A DNA stretch of 40,634 bases, from positions 1 to 40,634 of the forward strand of contig CAKRPJ010000022.1 in assembly GCA_934376955.1 (NCBI GenBank), written 5' to 3'. The notes below the pieces were generated by a model that saw nothing but the letters and a program-made list of their open reading frames with translations, ran no database searches and was not told the origin of the DNA. This document shows, in pieces, positions 28,701 through 38,359 of the stretch. The stretch comes from CAKRPJ01 sp934376955. Lineage in GTDB: Bacteria > Bacillota > Clostridia > Lachnospirales > Lachnospiraceae. The first letter of the stretch is position 1, and the number at the start of each line of letters is the position of its first letter. A program made the translations under genes and the position numbers.

Positions 28701-31487
28701 ATGGCAGCAGATGGTTCGATCATTATTGATACCAGAGTTGATACATCAGGTATACGAAGCGGAATGTCGGGAGCAGAACGGACGGTCAACAGAAGTGCCG
28801 ATAAAATGAAACGGTCTCTTAATGGACTTGGCAGTGTGGCGAAGAAAATCGGATTTCTGATTGGAAGCGCACTCGCAATCGGAAAGCTTGCACAGTTCGG
28901 GAAAGAATGCGTAGAACTTGGCTCTGATCTGACAGAAGTTCAGAACGTGGTTGATGTTACATTTACAACCATGTCAGAAAAGGTCAATGAATTTGCCAAA
29001 AGCGCCATGACATCTGCTGGACTCTCCGAAACAATGGCAAAGCAGTACACTGGTACTTTTGGAGCTATGGCAAAAGCCTTCGGATTCTCAGAGGAGCAGG
29101 CGTACAATATGTCTACTCAGCTGACTCAGCTTACAGGCGATGTTGCATCTTTCTATAATCTCGATCAGGGAGAAGCATTCACAAAGCTGAAGAGTGTCTT
29201 TACTGGTGAAACGGAATCTTTGAAAGACCTCGGTGTTGTAATGACCCAGACGGCTCTCGATCAGTTCGCACTGGCAAATGGTTTCGGAAAGACTACATCT
29301 GCCATGACAGAGCAGGAGAAGGTTGCGCTGCGACTGAAGTTTGTAACAAGTCAGTTGTCGGATGCTTCCGGAGACTTTGCCCGAACGTCCGGATCCTGGG
29401 CGAACCAGGTCAGGGTGATGCAGCTACAGATCCAGTCCCTGAAAGCTACAGTCGGACAAGGGCTGATTAACATCTTTACTCCGGTCATAAAAGTGATCAA
29501 TATCTTGCTGGCTAAACTTGCCACAGTTGCAAACGCCTTTAAGTCCTTTACGGAGTTGATAACCGGAAATAAATCATCCGGGCAGACGGGAGCTGGTGGA
29601 GCTGGACTTACCGGAACTGATCTGTCAGCCACAGAAGATGCTTATGGCAATGCTGCGGATGGAGCTGATAGTCTGGCTGATGCCACACAGAATGTAACAG
29701 ATTCCACGAAGGACAGCACAGGAGCACTGAAAAAGCAGAATAAGGCACTGAAGAAGAACATTGCATCGTTTGATGAGTTGAATGTCATAGGCAAGGATAG
29801 CTCAGATACGTCCGACTCAACAAAGACTCCGGCTATAGCAGATATAGGGATCGGGGATATTGGCAACGTGGACTACGGAAAGCTTGCCGATGTGTCAGAT
29901 GAAGCAGACAAGGCAACCAGTGCAGTAGGAAAACTGGCAAAAAAGTTAAAAGAACTTGGAGACATCTTCAAGGGCGGGTTCTTTGAGGGACTTGGAGACT
30001 ACAAACCGATGCTGAATGAGCTAATCAGTGACCTTGGGAATATTAAGAAGTATCTGATAGATATCTTTACGGATCCTGATGTTAAGAAAGCTGCTTCGGA
30101 ATTTGCAAAAAAAGTAGTTAAGAATCTCGGAAAGATAACCGGTTCAATAGCAAAGGTTGGACTTACCCTGGCAACTGCACTTGTTGGGGGAATAGAATCT
30201 TACCTGTCGAAGAACGTTGACCGAATCAAGAAATTCATCGTCAAGATGTTTGATGTTGCGGGAGAAATCGCAGATGAAATAGGTGATTTATCGGCAGTTT
30301 TTGCAGATATATTCTCTGTGTTTGGCGGACAGACCACGCAGAACATCATAGGAAGCGTGATACAGATCATATCAGATACCGTTATGACGGCAATGACGTT
30401 AGCCGGACAGATGCTTAGCGATTCTATCAATCTGCTCCTGGTTCCATTACAGGAGAATGCCGAACTGATTAAACAGGCTATTGAGAATACATTACAGCCA
30501 ATAGAAACAGTGATTACAGCTATCGCAGATGCGTGGCAGATTGCTATGGATGAGCTTATTGCCATGTATGATGCTCATATCAAGCCTTTCTTCGATTCTC
30601 TTGCTAATGGGCTATCTGAAATACTCACAGTATTTTTAAATGCCTACAACAGTTATATAGTGCCTGTATTAGACCAACTGGCAGCTAAGATTAGTGAGAT
30701 CATGGCAGGACCTGTAGGTGATGCTATACATAATGCAATCGAACTTATCGGAAAAATCGTAGATGCACTGAAAGTTCTATGGGAAAACGTATTGGTACCA
30801 TTGGTTGAGTTCGTTATTGGCAATGTGGCTCCGCAAATAGCAAGTGCTCTTAGTATTATTGGCAATGTATTTCTGGAATTGTTTGATTCAGTAAGTGAAG
30901 TAGTTGCTGGAATACTGAAAGCTCTTGGTGGCGTGATTGATTTTATTGTTGGCGTATTTACAGGCGACTGGAAACGCGCATGGGAAGGTATAAAGAATAT
31001 CTTCAAAGGTGTGTTCGAAGCACTGGTAGGAATTGCGAAAGTGCCTATCAATGGGGTTATTGCATTGATTAATGGAATGATTCGTGGAATTATCTCAGGT
31101 GTCAATACAGCTATTGGAGTTTTGAATCATCTGAAGATAAAGGTTCCGAACTGGGTGCCTAAGATTGGAGGAAGTACCTGGGGATTTACGATCCCGACCA
31201 TGACAGCACCACAGATTCCATATCTGGCAAAAGGTACAGTTGTGCCACGAAACGCTGGAGAGTTTGCTGCAATCCTCGGAGATAATAAGCGTGAGACAGA
31301 GGTTGTATCTCCTCTTTCGACTATGAAGCAGGCAATGATGGATGCTCTGAGGGAATCTGGAAACAATGGTGGAAGTTCTCCTCAGTACATTGTGCTTAAT
31401 ATTGACGGAAATGAATTTATCCACTGGCTTCGCGATCAGAACGGACAATACAGGAACCGGACAGGCTTCGGGATCTTTGAAGGGTAG
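28701..31487 (+). CDS. Tail tape measure protein
   Basis: A 928-residue protein. The N-terminal part (about 1-260) resembles phage tape-measure proteins (MSGAERTVNRSADKMKRSLNGLG, LTEVQNVVDVTFTTMSEKVNEFAKSAM, FYNLDQGEAFTKLKSVFTGETESLKDLGVVM). Hydrophobic helical repeats follow from about 470 to 820, and the C-terminus contains a KGTVVPRNAGEFAAILGDNKRETEVVSPLSTMKQAM block. At about 0.15 nm per residue it predicts a tail near 135-140 nm, a siphovirus. ATG 28701 follows TAGGAGG; a GTG at 28692 is less likely. Confidence 0.95.
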   Translation: MAADGSIIIDTRVDTSGIRSGMSGAERTVNRSADKMKRSLNGLGSVAKKIGFLIGSALAIGKLAQFGKECVELGSDLTEVQNVVDVTFTTMSEKVNEFAKSAMTSAGLSETMAKQYTGTFGAMAKAFGFSEEQAYNMSTQLTQLTGDVASFYNLDQGEAFTKLKSVFTGETESLKDLGVVMTQTALDQFALANGFGKTTSAMTEQEKVALRLKFVTSQLSDASGDFARTSGSWANQVRVMQLQIQSLKATVGQGLINIFTPVIKVINILLAKLATVANAFKSFTELITGNKSSGQTGAGGAGLTGTDLSATEDAYGNAADGADSLADATQNVTDSTKDSTGALKKQNKALKKNIASFDELNVIGKDSSDTSDSTKTPAIADIGIGDIGNVDYGKLADVSDEADKATSAVGKLAKKLKELGDIFKGGFFEGLGDYKPMLNELISDLGNIKKYLIDIFTDPDVKKAASEFAKKVVKNLGKITGSIAKVGLTLATALVGGIESYLSKNVDRIKKFIVKMFDVAGEIADEIGDLSAVFADIFSVFGGQTTQNIIGSVIQIISDTVMTAMTLAGQMLSDSINLLLVPLQENAELIKQAIENTLQPIETVITAIADAWQIAMDELIAMYDAHIKPFFDSLANGLSEILTVFLNAYNSYIVPVLDQLAAKISEIMAGPVGDAIHNAIELIGKIVDALKVLWENVLVPLVEFVIGNVAPQIASALSIIGNVFLELFDSVSEVVAGILKALGGVIDFIVGVFTGDWKRAWEGIKNIFKGVFEALVGIAKVPINGVIALINGMIRGIISGVNTAIGVLNHLKIKVPNWVPKIGGSTWGFTIPTMTAPQIPYLAKGTVVPRNAGEFAAILGDNKRETEVVSPLSTMKQAMMDALRESGNNGGSSPQYIVLNIDGNEFIHWLRDQNGQYRNRTGFGIFEG

Positions 31488-31495
31488 GTGAATAT

Positions 31496-31936
31496 ATGAG
31501 CGAATTTAGTTCAGGATCTGCTTCGAATTTCGCTGGCTGGCTGCTGAAGTTCGGAGGACAGGTTTTCCCGCATGAATATATCAAGAAAGGTGGCTGGAAG
31601 AGCACACCAAACCAGAGGCTTGAAAACGACCCTTGGTCAGATACAAGAGGATATCTGCACAGGGATGTAATGGACCACAACCGTACAAAGATTGAGTTCG
31701 AGACAGTAGATGATCTGACGCTTGAAGAAAAAATCCAGTGCCAGAACATTATGAACGCTGCAATCACAAATAAAGCAGAGCGAAAAGGGAAGATCACTTA
31801 CTGGAATGATGAGACAAACACTTACGAAGATGCAGAAGTATACATCCCGGATATAGACTTCACAGTAAATGAGATTGATAAGAAAAGAAACATGATCTTT
31901 TATGCAAGCATCAGGATCGCACTGATAGAGTATTAA
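31496..31936 (+). CDS. Distal tail-region protein (DUF6711-like)
   Basis: A 146-residue protein (FAGWLLKFGGQVFPHEYIKKGGWKSTPNQRLENDPWSDTRGYLHRDVMDHNRTKIEFETVDDLTLEEKIQCQNIM..., YIPDIDFTVNEIDKKRNMIFYASIRIALIEY). Its pattern and place directly after the tape measure match a Clostridia family of short distal-tail adaptors. It probably links the tube to the hub. GTAGGTG precedes the ATG. Confidence 0.78.
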   Translation: MSEFSSGSASNFAGWLLKFGGQVFPHEYIKKGGWKSTPNQRLENDPWSDTRGYLHRDVMDHNRTKIEFETVDDLTLEEKIQCQNIMNAAITNKAERKGKITYWNDETNTYEDAEVYIPDIDFTVNEIDKKRNMIFYASIRIALIEY

Positions 31937-31989
31937 ACCAGGGTGCATGGGTGTCATAGCTCATGTGCTCTTTATTTTAGGAGGCAGAG

Positions 31990-34900
31990 ATGGCAGTAAC
32001 GCTTAATAGTTTAATGAATACCACATCTGGTATGGACTTGCTCAACAGCACTGTATTGACAAAAGGAAAGATACAGGTTTTTAACAGCTATCAGATATCG
32101 TATGCTCATATGCCATATGGAAGGTGGTGGTATTCACAGGCACAAAAATCTTTTGATGATGAGATTTCGAATGTGGCTGTTGAATATGATGGAACTATAC
32201 TTTTCACCCTTGATCACAATAGCTCAATTGGAGAATGTGAGGCATTCTACATAGGTGGAGTGCGGGCAACAAAGGAAATATATAGTCAGAGAGGCACCTT
32301 GGACACTGGCGAATATTTTTATAAAATTCGTGTGCATGGGACAACCATCAACACGAATCTTGCGTCCTATAATACTAATACGATATACGAAATGTTCCTT
32401 ATCAGTGGAGGCAAACAACCGCAGATCATATTTAATTTTATAAAAGCATCAAAGGCATATTTGCGCAGATACGAATATCCTTTTACAGGATCAAGCAATG
32501 ATAAGAATATGACAACAAAGCTTCCAGTAAAAGCGGCTCCATCAAAGATCTATCTGACCTATGCAGGTGCAGCCAATAAATGGAAAGTAACAACAGATTT
32601 GTTTAGTACTGTTACCTTAGATAATCTGCTGGGGACAAACTGGTTTCTGTGTGGATCGTACTATAGCTCTGTAACAGTAAAAGACAGCAGCCTCTTTGAT
32701 TTCTTCAAGATAAATAACCAAGCTTTATCCCAAATAGCAGGATACGGAAGAGGCAGGGTTATATTACAGAGTTCAGGTAATATAATCTGCGTATGGGGAA
32801 CTACGAATAACGGTGCATATTCTTCTTATTACGCAGAATACATGAGAAATGTACCGGAGCTGACACTGGCAGATGGTTCAAAGTTCTTCAAAATGCGTGG
32901 AAGAATGAGAGTAAAATCAGGTAGTAAAACCGCATTAATTTATGAAATGTATCTTCTGAACAATCAGAAGATTCTCATTTATATCGCTGAGATTCCTGAT
33001 GATGACACAAAGGCAACTGGAGAAAACTATGTCAATCTGTTTGGTGTAAATACTTCTTTGGGAGAGGTGACGGCAGGAGAAAAAATCTGGCTGTATCTGG
33101 ATGATGCTGGTACTTCTTATGCAATGAAGACAGGAAATGATTCTGAAGTTTCAAAGATAGAGATTCTTACCCTGCCGACAGAGAATACATTTTACCTCGG
33201 AAGCAAACTGAATCTGGATGGATTGACAGTGCGTGCAACATTTGCTGATGGAACTACTTTTGATATTCTCAAATGGAATGAAATAAATGTTTCCTACACG
33301 AACGAACTGGGAAATCAGGCAGTAACTGTAATGTTTAGAGGGAAAACGGCTACATTTCAGACAGAATGCCTGGAGGACAAAGTTGCATCAATAGACTTCA
33401 CAATCAGCCAGGATCACTATATGATCGGAGAATCCCTGGGATACATCCGAGTAACAGCAACAAGGCTTTCCGGAAAGACGGAAACAGTCAATGCTGGAAA
33501 CTATACCGTTTCCGGATACAATATGAATAAGCAGGGGATACAAACTGTTGTTGTATCATATAGCGGAGTAACGGCAGAAAAAGATATCCTGATTGATTCG
33601 CCAGATACAGCAATGCTTACAGTTACAAACAGTTTGGATGAACCTTTTTTAATCGATTTTGATGAGTTCAGCACAAGCGGTCTATCGGTAATACTTACAT
33701 ACAGTGATGGACAGACGAGGGAAATTTATACATCTTCTTACTCTGGATATGATAATAAAACAGCCGGAGAGAAAACGATTACTGTTTCATACTATGGCTT
33801 ATCTGCAACTTACACAGTACAGGTAGTGGAAGAAATCACACGCCAGGTAAGCGATAGCATTACCATGACTTTAAATGGATTGACCGGAAAAATAGTAATA
33901 AGTGGTTCTGGAGAAATGCCGTCAGGTTCTAATATATTTTCAAACCCACATGAAAGTGATTGGCGTGGATCCGGATATAAAACGGCAATCAAAACAGCAG
34001 AAATAGCAGATGGCATTACATCTGTTTACGGTTTTGATAGTTGCGTCAATCTTACAACCGTTCAGTTACCGGATAACTTGAATAAAGTGGAATATGATGC
34101 TTTTTCTGGATGCTCAAATCTGCAAGAAGTGACACTTTCAGAAAATGTTACAACAGTAAATAGTTCCGCCTTTAGCTCTTGTACAAATACAATTCTTACA
34201 ATAAAGAATGCGGAGTGCCAGATATATGATGAGAGTTATACACTGCAGGTAGCAAAGATAAGAGGACACATAGATTCTACGGCACAGAGCTATGCAGAAA
34301 AGTACGATATAGAATTTGAACCGCTTGAGACTGTTACGAAGATTCAGATCACAAAGAAATCAGAAAAAGTATATCATGTCGGAGATGTACTTAGTAAAGA
34401 TGATTTTGAGGTAACTGTAACTCTTGACACGGGTGAAAATAGATCTATAAAGTCCTATGAATTTGAATATGATTTTTCTTCCGTTGGGGAAAAGACCGTA
34501 AAAGTCATCTACGGAGAACTTTATGCTTCTTTTACAGTAAATATCGTAGAATATACTTTTTCAGAGCTGGTCAATACCACAACCGGAATGCAGGTAATTC
34601 GAAACACTAAAAATGACGACGGAATAGATACCGTAGATGGCGTTGACTGGTTTAAATTCAACAACGTGACTGCAGATAAACTGTATATCAACGGAAATAA
34701 CGGGATAGGTTTCGGGGTATCATCAGAACAGTTAAAGATCTGCCGACGTGATGGAGCTATATGGAATATTTACAGGCTGGAAACTGTATTGGGCGACGGT
34801 ACAAAGCTTCTTAAAATCCGGGTAGAAGGGTATACACATTATGGTGCCTCTGGAACACACGAGAGCCAGATAAAATATGAATTATTTTTATTTGGCAATG

Positions 34901-37536
34901 GCGATATGTACCTGAATGCGATCCAGTCCCCCGCGTCTACAAGTACCTATGCCGGTACATCCAGCCTGATATGTAACAATAAGACCACGAACTTGTCTCT
35001 GAATGGAGCTACACCGGAGAAACCGGTACAGGTATCATTCTTGCATCAGGATGATTCAGGGATTGACTGGGAAATAGCATACAGGGCATACAAGTTTGTA
35101 AAGCTGACAGGAATCAGTGTCACTACACTTCCGAATAAGACCAGATACAAAGTTAAAGAATCATTTGATTCCACAGGAATGATTGTTACGGCAAACTTTG
35201 ATGATGGTTCGTCAGAAACAGTGACAAAATATACTCTGACCCAGCCTGACATGACCACATCTGGCACAAAGACTATCACCGTGACCTCTGAGAATAAAAA
35301 TACCTCTTTCGATATTCTGGTTGTTGATGTAACTGAAATTATTGTAACTACACTACCATCCAAAACAAGATATTATGAAGATGATACTTTTTCATCGGAC
35401 GGCATTGTAGTCTCACAAGTATACAGTGATGGGGCTAAAGAGAACATATCAGGCTTTACATTATCCAAACCTGATATGTCCGCAGGCGGTGAGAAGACAG
35501 TAACCGTAACTTACAGTAAGTTTACGACTACATTTACAATCACGGTAATTGGTATATCCGGGATAGAAGTATCCAAAATGCCGACAAAGACAGAATACTA
35601 TTTAGGCGACAGCCTTGATGCGTCTGGCCTTGTAGTGATATCCAGATTTACAGATAATACCACAAAGAAACTGGAAAATTACAGTATATCCAAGCTTGAC
35701 AGCTCATCAGTTGGCGAGAAAACAATTACAGTAACTTATAAAACGCATACCGTGTCTTTTAAGGTGAACGTATACAAGGCAAGTGGTATCAGAATCTCCC
35801 GTTTTCCCGCTAAGACGTTCTATAAGATCGGGGAGTCTCTGGATTTGACGGGATTGTCTGTAAATCTGATTAGAAATGATGGCTCTGAAAAAGAGATCAC
35901 GGATTATAGCGTATCCGGATTCGACAGCTCTAAAGTCGGAACCGAGACCATAACTGTATCTTACAACATGATGGTTAATGGTACGAATACCTTTATAGGT
36001 TCCGACAGCTTTCAGATTAAAGTCACAAACGATGGCAAAAACCCATTTGACAGCAGCACAGGCGGAGGCGATACGGGAGAAACTGAGGAAAATACAGAGC
36101 CAGTGTACGTAACAGTCCATTGGATAGATGGGGAGTTCGAGGATCTGACCCATGAAAATGGTGGTATCAAGGCAAATACGTTTGTTCTTCAGGAGTCTAT
36201 CTGTTCTGAGCAGTACTTTATCTTTGGTGGCTGCATCTCCAACCAAGTGTCATTTGAAACAGGACACAAACAGTTCTGGGGGACAGATGAAGACTCATAC
36301 CCGTCCGGCAGAATTGAGGTGTATCTGGAATGCAATAAAACACAGATCAAGGTATTCACAGGCAGGATTGCAAGTGCAGAGAGGACTTCTATCTATTCGA
36401 CAAGGAAGATTGTAGCCTACGACTATCTGTATGATCTCAGAAACACAGATATTGCAAGATGGTACAAGAGCCAGATTGCCGATAAGAAGAAAAAACTTAC
36501 ACAGAAACAGTTCCGCGATATGTTGTTTAAATTCTTAGGCATTGAACAAATATCTACAAAGCTGCACTGGGATGATGCTTATGTGCCATATACAAACAAT
36601 GCGAATGAAATAAATGCGGTTAATGTTATAAAAGACCTGTGCCTTCAGAACGACCGCTTTGGATGGATGAATAGGGATGGCAAGTTTGAATACCTAAAGC
36701 TTCGCCAAAACAGTCAGGAAACAGGCGAGACCACTTCCGGAAAGAAGATTTACAAGTATTATGATAATGCAGAGGTCCATCTTGATACGTTCAAAAGCTT
36801 TTGGGCGAAAGAGGGGAGAATATGGTTTCCACATACGATTTATACTGATCCAGATCCAAGCAGAGCATTTGGCTTCACGGCTGGCGAACCAACTGCACAG
36901 GAAGCGTATGAAAACAATGTCTTCTATAACCGTAACAGCTTCTTTGTGGGTAATGAGGACTGGATGGATTATGTATGGAACGCGGACGAATATGGTGGAA
37001 TCAGCAGAGAAAAGCCGATTATCAACATCTGTTATGGTACTTTTGTAAATCTGGATTTGCGAAAGTTTTACAGGGCGCAAGCCTACACAGTGGAAGTTAT
37101 CGGAAATCCACTTAATACAGTCGGACAGACAATAGAGCTGCGCAACACGAAGCAGATGGAAGATGGCACAGAATTAGAGTGGTATGTACATTCTTACATT
37201 ATGAGTAGGACTTTGAAGCTTGGAAACAGCCAATTGATTGATACTTACAGTGCAAATAATGCACCTTTTAACAGTAACAGCCGACAGCTTGGAAAAGATA
37301 CACCTGAGATATCCGCGACCGTAAACCGCACCCGATCAGAAATGCCAGTGGTAAGCTATGGATTCTCAGACGGTACGAGCGATTTTACCCCGGCTGCAGT
37401 TTCTACTTCTGGAAGCACTACAAAAAAGACAGCATTACGTTGCATGAAGCGTATCAAAAAAGACGATTATGATAAGCTTCCCGCGGCAATTCGTACCAGA
37501 GACGACACTATTTTTATGACATACAAGGAGAGTTAA
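31990..37536 (+). CDS. Giant tail hub with adhesin modules (Big_3-like Ig repeats, BspA-like LRR, lectin-like modules)
   Basis: A 1848-residue protein. Residues about 1-385 hold two beta-rich modules (openings NTTSGMDLLN and LGTNWF); a third copy is at about 855-1030 (NTTTGMQVIRN). Big_3-like bacterial Ig repeats, marked by 'LP-x-K-T-x-Y-x-x-G-x-S-L-D-x-x-G-L-x-V', occur about eight times: three at 387-610, one at 776-850, four at 1037-1345. A BspA-like leucine-rich segment lies at 620-775 (SVYGFDSCVNLTTVQLPDNL, AFSGCSNLQEVTL). A Gly/Glu linker near 1355 leads to the conserved hub/tail part (about 1371-1848: YFIFGGCISNQVSFETG, GRIEVYLE, RKIVAYDYLYDL). The tail part should anchor the baseplate while the repeats contact the cell surface. 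GGAGG precedes the ATG. Confidence 0.85.
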   Translation: MAVTLNSLMNTTSGMDLLNSTVLTKGKIQVFNSYQISYAHMPYGRWWYSQAQKSFDDEISNVAVEYDGTILFTLDHNSSIGECEAFYIGGVRATKEIYSQRGTLDTGEYFYKIRVHGTTINTNLASYNTNTIYEMFLISGGKQPQIIFNFIKASKAYLRRYEYPFTGSSNDKNMTTKLPVKAAPSKIYLTYAGAANKWKVTTDLFSTVTLDNLLGTNWFLCGSYYSSVTVKDSSLFDFFKINNQALSQIAGYGRGRVILQSSGNIICVWGTTNNGAYSSYYAEYMRNVPELTLADGSKFFKMRGRMRVKSGSKTALIYEMYLLNNQKILIYIAEIPDDDTKATGENYVNLFGVNTSLGEVTAGEKIWLYLDDAGTSYAMKTGNDSEVSKIEILTLPTENTFYLGSKLNLDGLTVRATFADGTTFDILKWNEINVSYTNELGNQAVTVMFRGKTATFQTECLEDKVASIDFTISQDHYMIGESLGYIRVTATRLSGKTETVNAGNYTVSGYNMNKQGIQTVVVSYSGVTAEKDILIDSPDTAMLTVTNSLDEPFLIDFDEFSTSGLSVILTYSDGQTREIYTSSYSGYDNKTAGEKTITVSYYGLSATYTVQVVEEITRQVSDSITMTLNGLTGKIVISGSGEMPSGSNIFSNPHESDWRGSGYKTAIKTAEIADGITSVYGFDSCVNLTTVQLPDNLNKVEYDAFSGCSNLQEVTLSENVTTVNSSAFSSCTNTILTIKNAECQIYDESYTLQVAKIRGHIDSTAQSYAEKYDIEFEPLETVTKIQITKKSEKVYHVGDVLSKDDFEVTVTLDTGENRSIKSYEFEYDFSSVGEKTVKVIYGELYASFTVNIVEYTFSELVNTTTGMQVIRNTKNDDGIDTVDGVDWFKFNNVTADKLYINGNNGIGFGVSSEQLKICRRDGAIWNIYRLETVLGDGTKLLKIRVEGYTHYGASGTHESQIKYELFLFGNGDMYLNAIQSPASTSTYAGTSSLICNNKTTNLSLNGATPEKPVQVSFLHQDDSGIDWEIAYRAYKFVKLTGISVTTLPNKTRYKVKESFDSTGMIVTANFDDGSSETVTKYTLTQPDMTTSGTKTITVTSENKNTSFDILVVDVTEIIVTTLPSKTRYYEDDTFSSDGIVVSQVYSDGAKENISGFTLSKPDMSAGGEKTVTVTYSKFTTTFTITVIGISGIEVSKMPTKTEYYLGDSLDASGLVVISRFTDNTTKKLENYSISKLDSSSVGEKTITVTYKTHTVSFKVNVYKASGIRISRFPAKTFYKIGESLDLTGLSVNLIRNDGSEKEITDYSVSGFDSSKVGTETITVSYNMMVNGTNTFIGSDSFQIKVTNDGKNPFDSSTGGGDTGETEENTEPVYVTVHWIDGEFEDLTHENGGIKANTFVLQESICSEQYFIFGGCISNQVSFETGHKQFWGTDEDSYPSGRIEVYLECNKTQIKVFTGRIASAERTSIYSTRKIVAYDYLYDLRNTDIARWYKSQIADKKKKLTQKQFRDMLFKFLGIEQISTKLHWDDAYVPYTNNANEINAVNVIKDLCLQNDRFGWMNRDGKFEYLKLRQNSQETGETTSGKKIYKYYDNAEVHLDTFKSFWAKEGRIWFPHTIYTDPDPSRAFGFTAGEPTAQEAYENNVFYNRNSFFVGNEDWMDYVWNADEYGGISREKPIINICYGTFVNLDLRKFYRAQAYTVEVIGNPLNTVGQTIELRNTKQMEDGTELEWYVHSYIMSRTLKLGNSQLIDTYSANNAPFNSNSRQLGKDTPEISATVNRTRSEMPVVSYGFSDGTSDFTPAAVSTSGSTTKKTALRCMKRIKKDDYDKLPAAIRTRDDTIFMTYKES

Positions 37537-38250
37537 ATGGCAATAGAGTATAAAGCTTTTTCTGGTGGAAAAGAAATAGATGGTTTCTATTCTGGTGGAA
37601 AAGAAATACAGGAAATATGGGGCGGCGATACACTCTTGTGGAGAAAGAAAGAAGAGGTAGTTGAAGAAGATCAGTGGTGGGGAGAATACGATCTGTACGC
37701 CAGATTTAAAGACCCCGTACCATACAAGAGAGCAGAGGTGGGATTTACAACACAGGGAAGAGATGCTTCTCAATCTTACAATTTGGCGTTCGGATTTTGC
37801 ACGCGGGTAGTAAATGGAATATATATGGTTACAGCCGCCGCCGTAGATAATTATGTACTGACCGGGCAATATCACAATGATATATCAATGGTTCCAGCGT
37901 GCTGTTATAGTATGACAGCAAATATCGGAGACCAGATACTCGAATATCCTTATACTTTATCGGGAGGACCGAATCGAGATGATGTCCTGGAAGAATATCG
38001 TCTTTACACAAAATCAGAATCCGAGCCAATTTACTCATGGGGCGGAGCATTTGAAGAGAAACCGTTCTGGTTTAAGGACAGTGACAAACAGGCGGGAGTA
38101 TTTGATGTAAGTACACCACAGGTAGTCAGTGATGAGGAAACAGGTAAATACTATTACTATCCTGCCAGACTTTTCAGTAACATAAGAGATATGAAAAATT
38201 GGTTGCTTGTTATGCGGAATAATCCGGATAAATGGTGGACAGATAAATAG
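37537..38250 (+). CDS. Tail-tip protein of unknown function
   Basis: A 237-residue protein starting right after the hub stop, with AAGGAGAG before the ATG. It begins with a tandem motif (AFSGGKEIDGFYSGGKEIQEIW) of the kind seen at the N-termini of Firmicutes tail-fibre proteins, where it serves as an attachment element. The remainder is Tyr/Trp-rich and beta-like (NLAFGFCTRVVNGIYMVTAAAVDNYV, YYYPARLF). Probably a baseplate or fibre accessory; no family named with confidence. Confidence 0.7.
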   Translation: MAIEYKAFSGGKEIDGFYSGGKEIQEIWGGDTLLWRKKEEVVEEDQWWGEYDLYARFKDPVPYKRAEVGFTTQGRDASQSYNLAFGFCTRVVNGIYMVTAAAVDNYVLTGQYHNDISMVPACCYSMTANIGDQILEYPYTLSGGPNRDDVLEEYRLYTKSESEPIYSWGGAFEEKPFWFKDSDKQAGVFDVSTPQVVSDEETGKYYYYPARLFSNIRDMKNWLLVMRNNPDKWWTDK

Positions 38251-38275
38251 TGATATATCAGGAGGAAAACAAAGC

Positions 38276-38299
38276 ATGAACATTCGAGCAGAGCCGTAA
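38276..38299 (+). CDS. Seven-residue leader peptide MNIRAEP
   Basis: ATG-AAC-ATT-CGA-GCA-GAG-CCG-TAA with a strong AGGAGG site (about 38260-38266). The last codons and the stop lie in the 5' arm and loop of an intrinsic terminator (38291-38315). Translation through the peptide would disrupt the hairpin, the arrangement of a translational attenuator. The peptide itself may be non-functional. Confidence 0.45.
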   Translation: MNIRAEP

Positions 38300-38315
38300 C
38301 AGGCTCTTTTGTTTT
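38291..38315 (+). terminator. Intrinsic terminator/attenuator before the fibre genes
   Basis: GAGCC (38291-38295), loop GTAACA, GGCTC (38302-38306), followed by TTTTGTTTT. The stem is short but GC-rich with a good U-tract. It separates the tail hub operon from the fibre/DGR-target genes and overlaps the leader peptide. Confidence 0.75.
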
Positions 38316-38322
38316 ACGCAAA

Positions 38323-38336
38323 TTGCGCCCGCGCAA
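38323..38336. promoter_or_regulatory. 14-bp palindrome, copy 3 (one mismatch)
   Basis: TTGCGCCCGCGCAA differs from the perfect copy at 23257-23270 by one central base. It lies just after the terminator and 23 bases before the ATG at 38360. Confidence 0.65.
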
Positions 38337-38359
38337 ATAAGAAAAAGGAGGAAAGCAGA

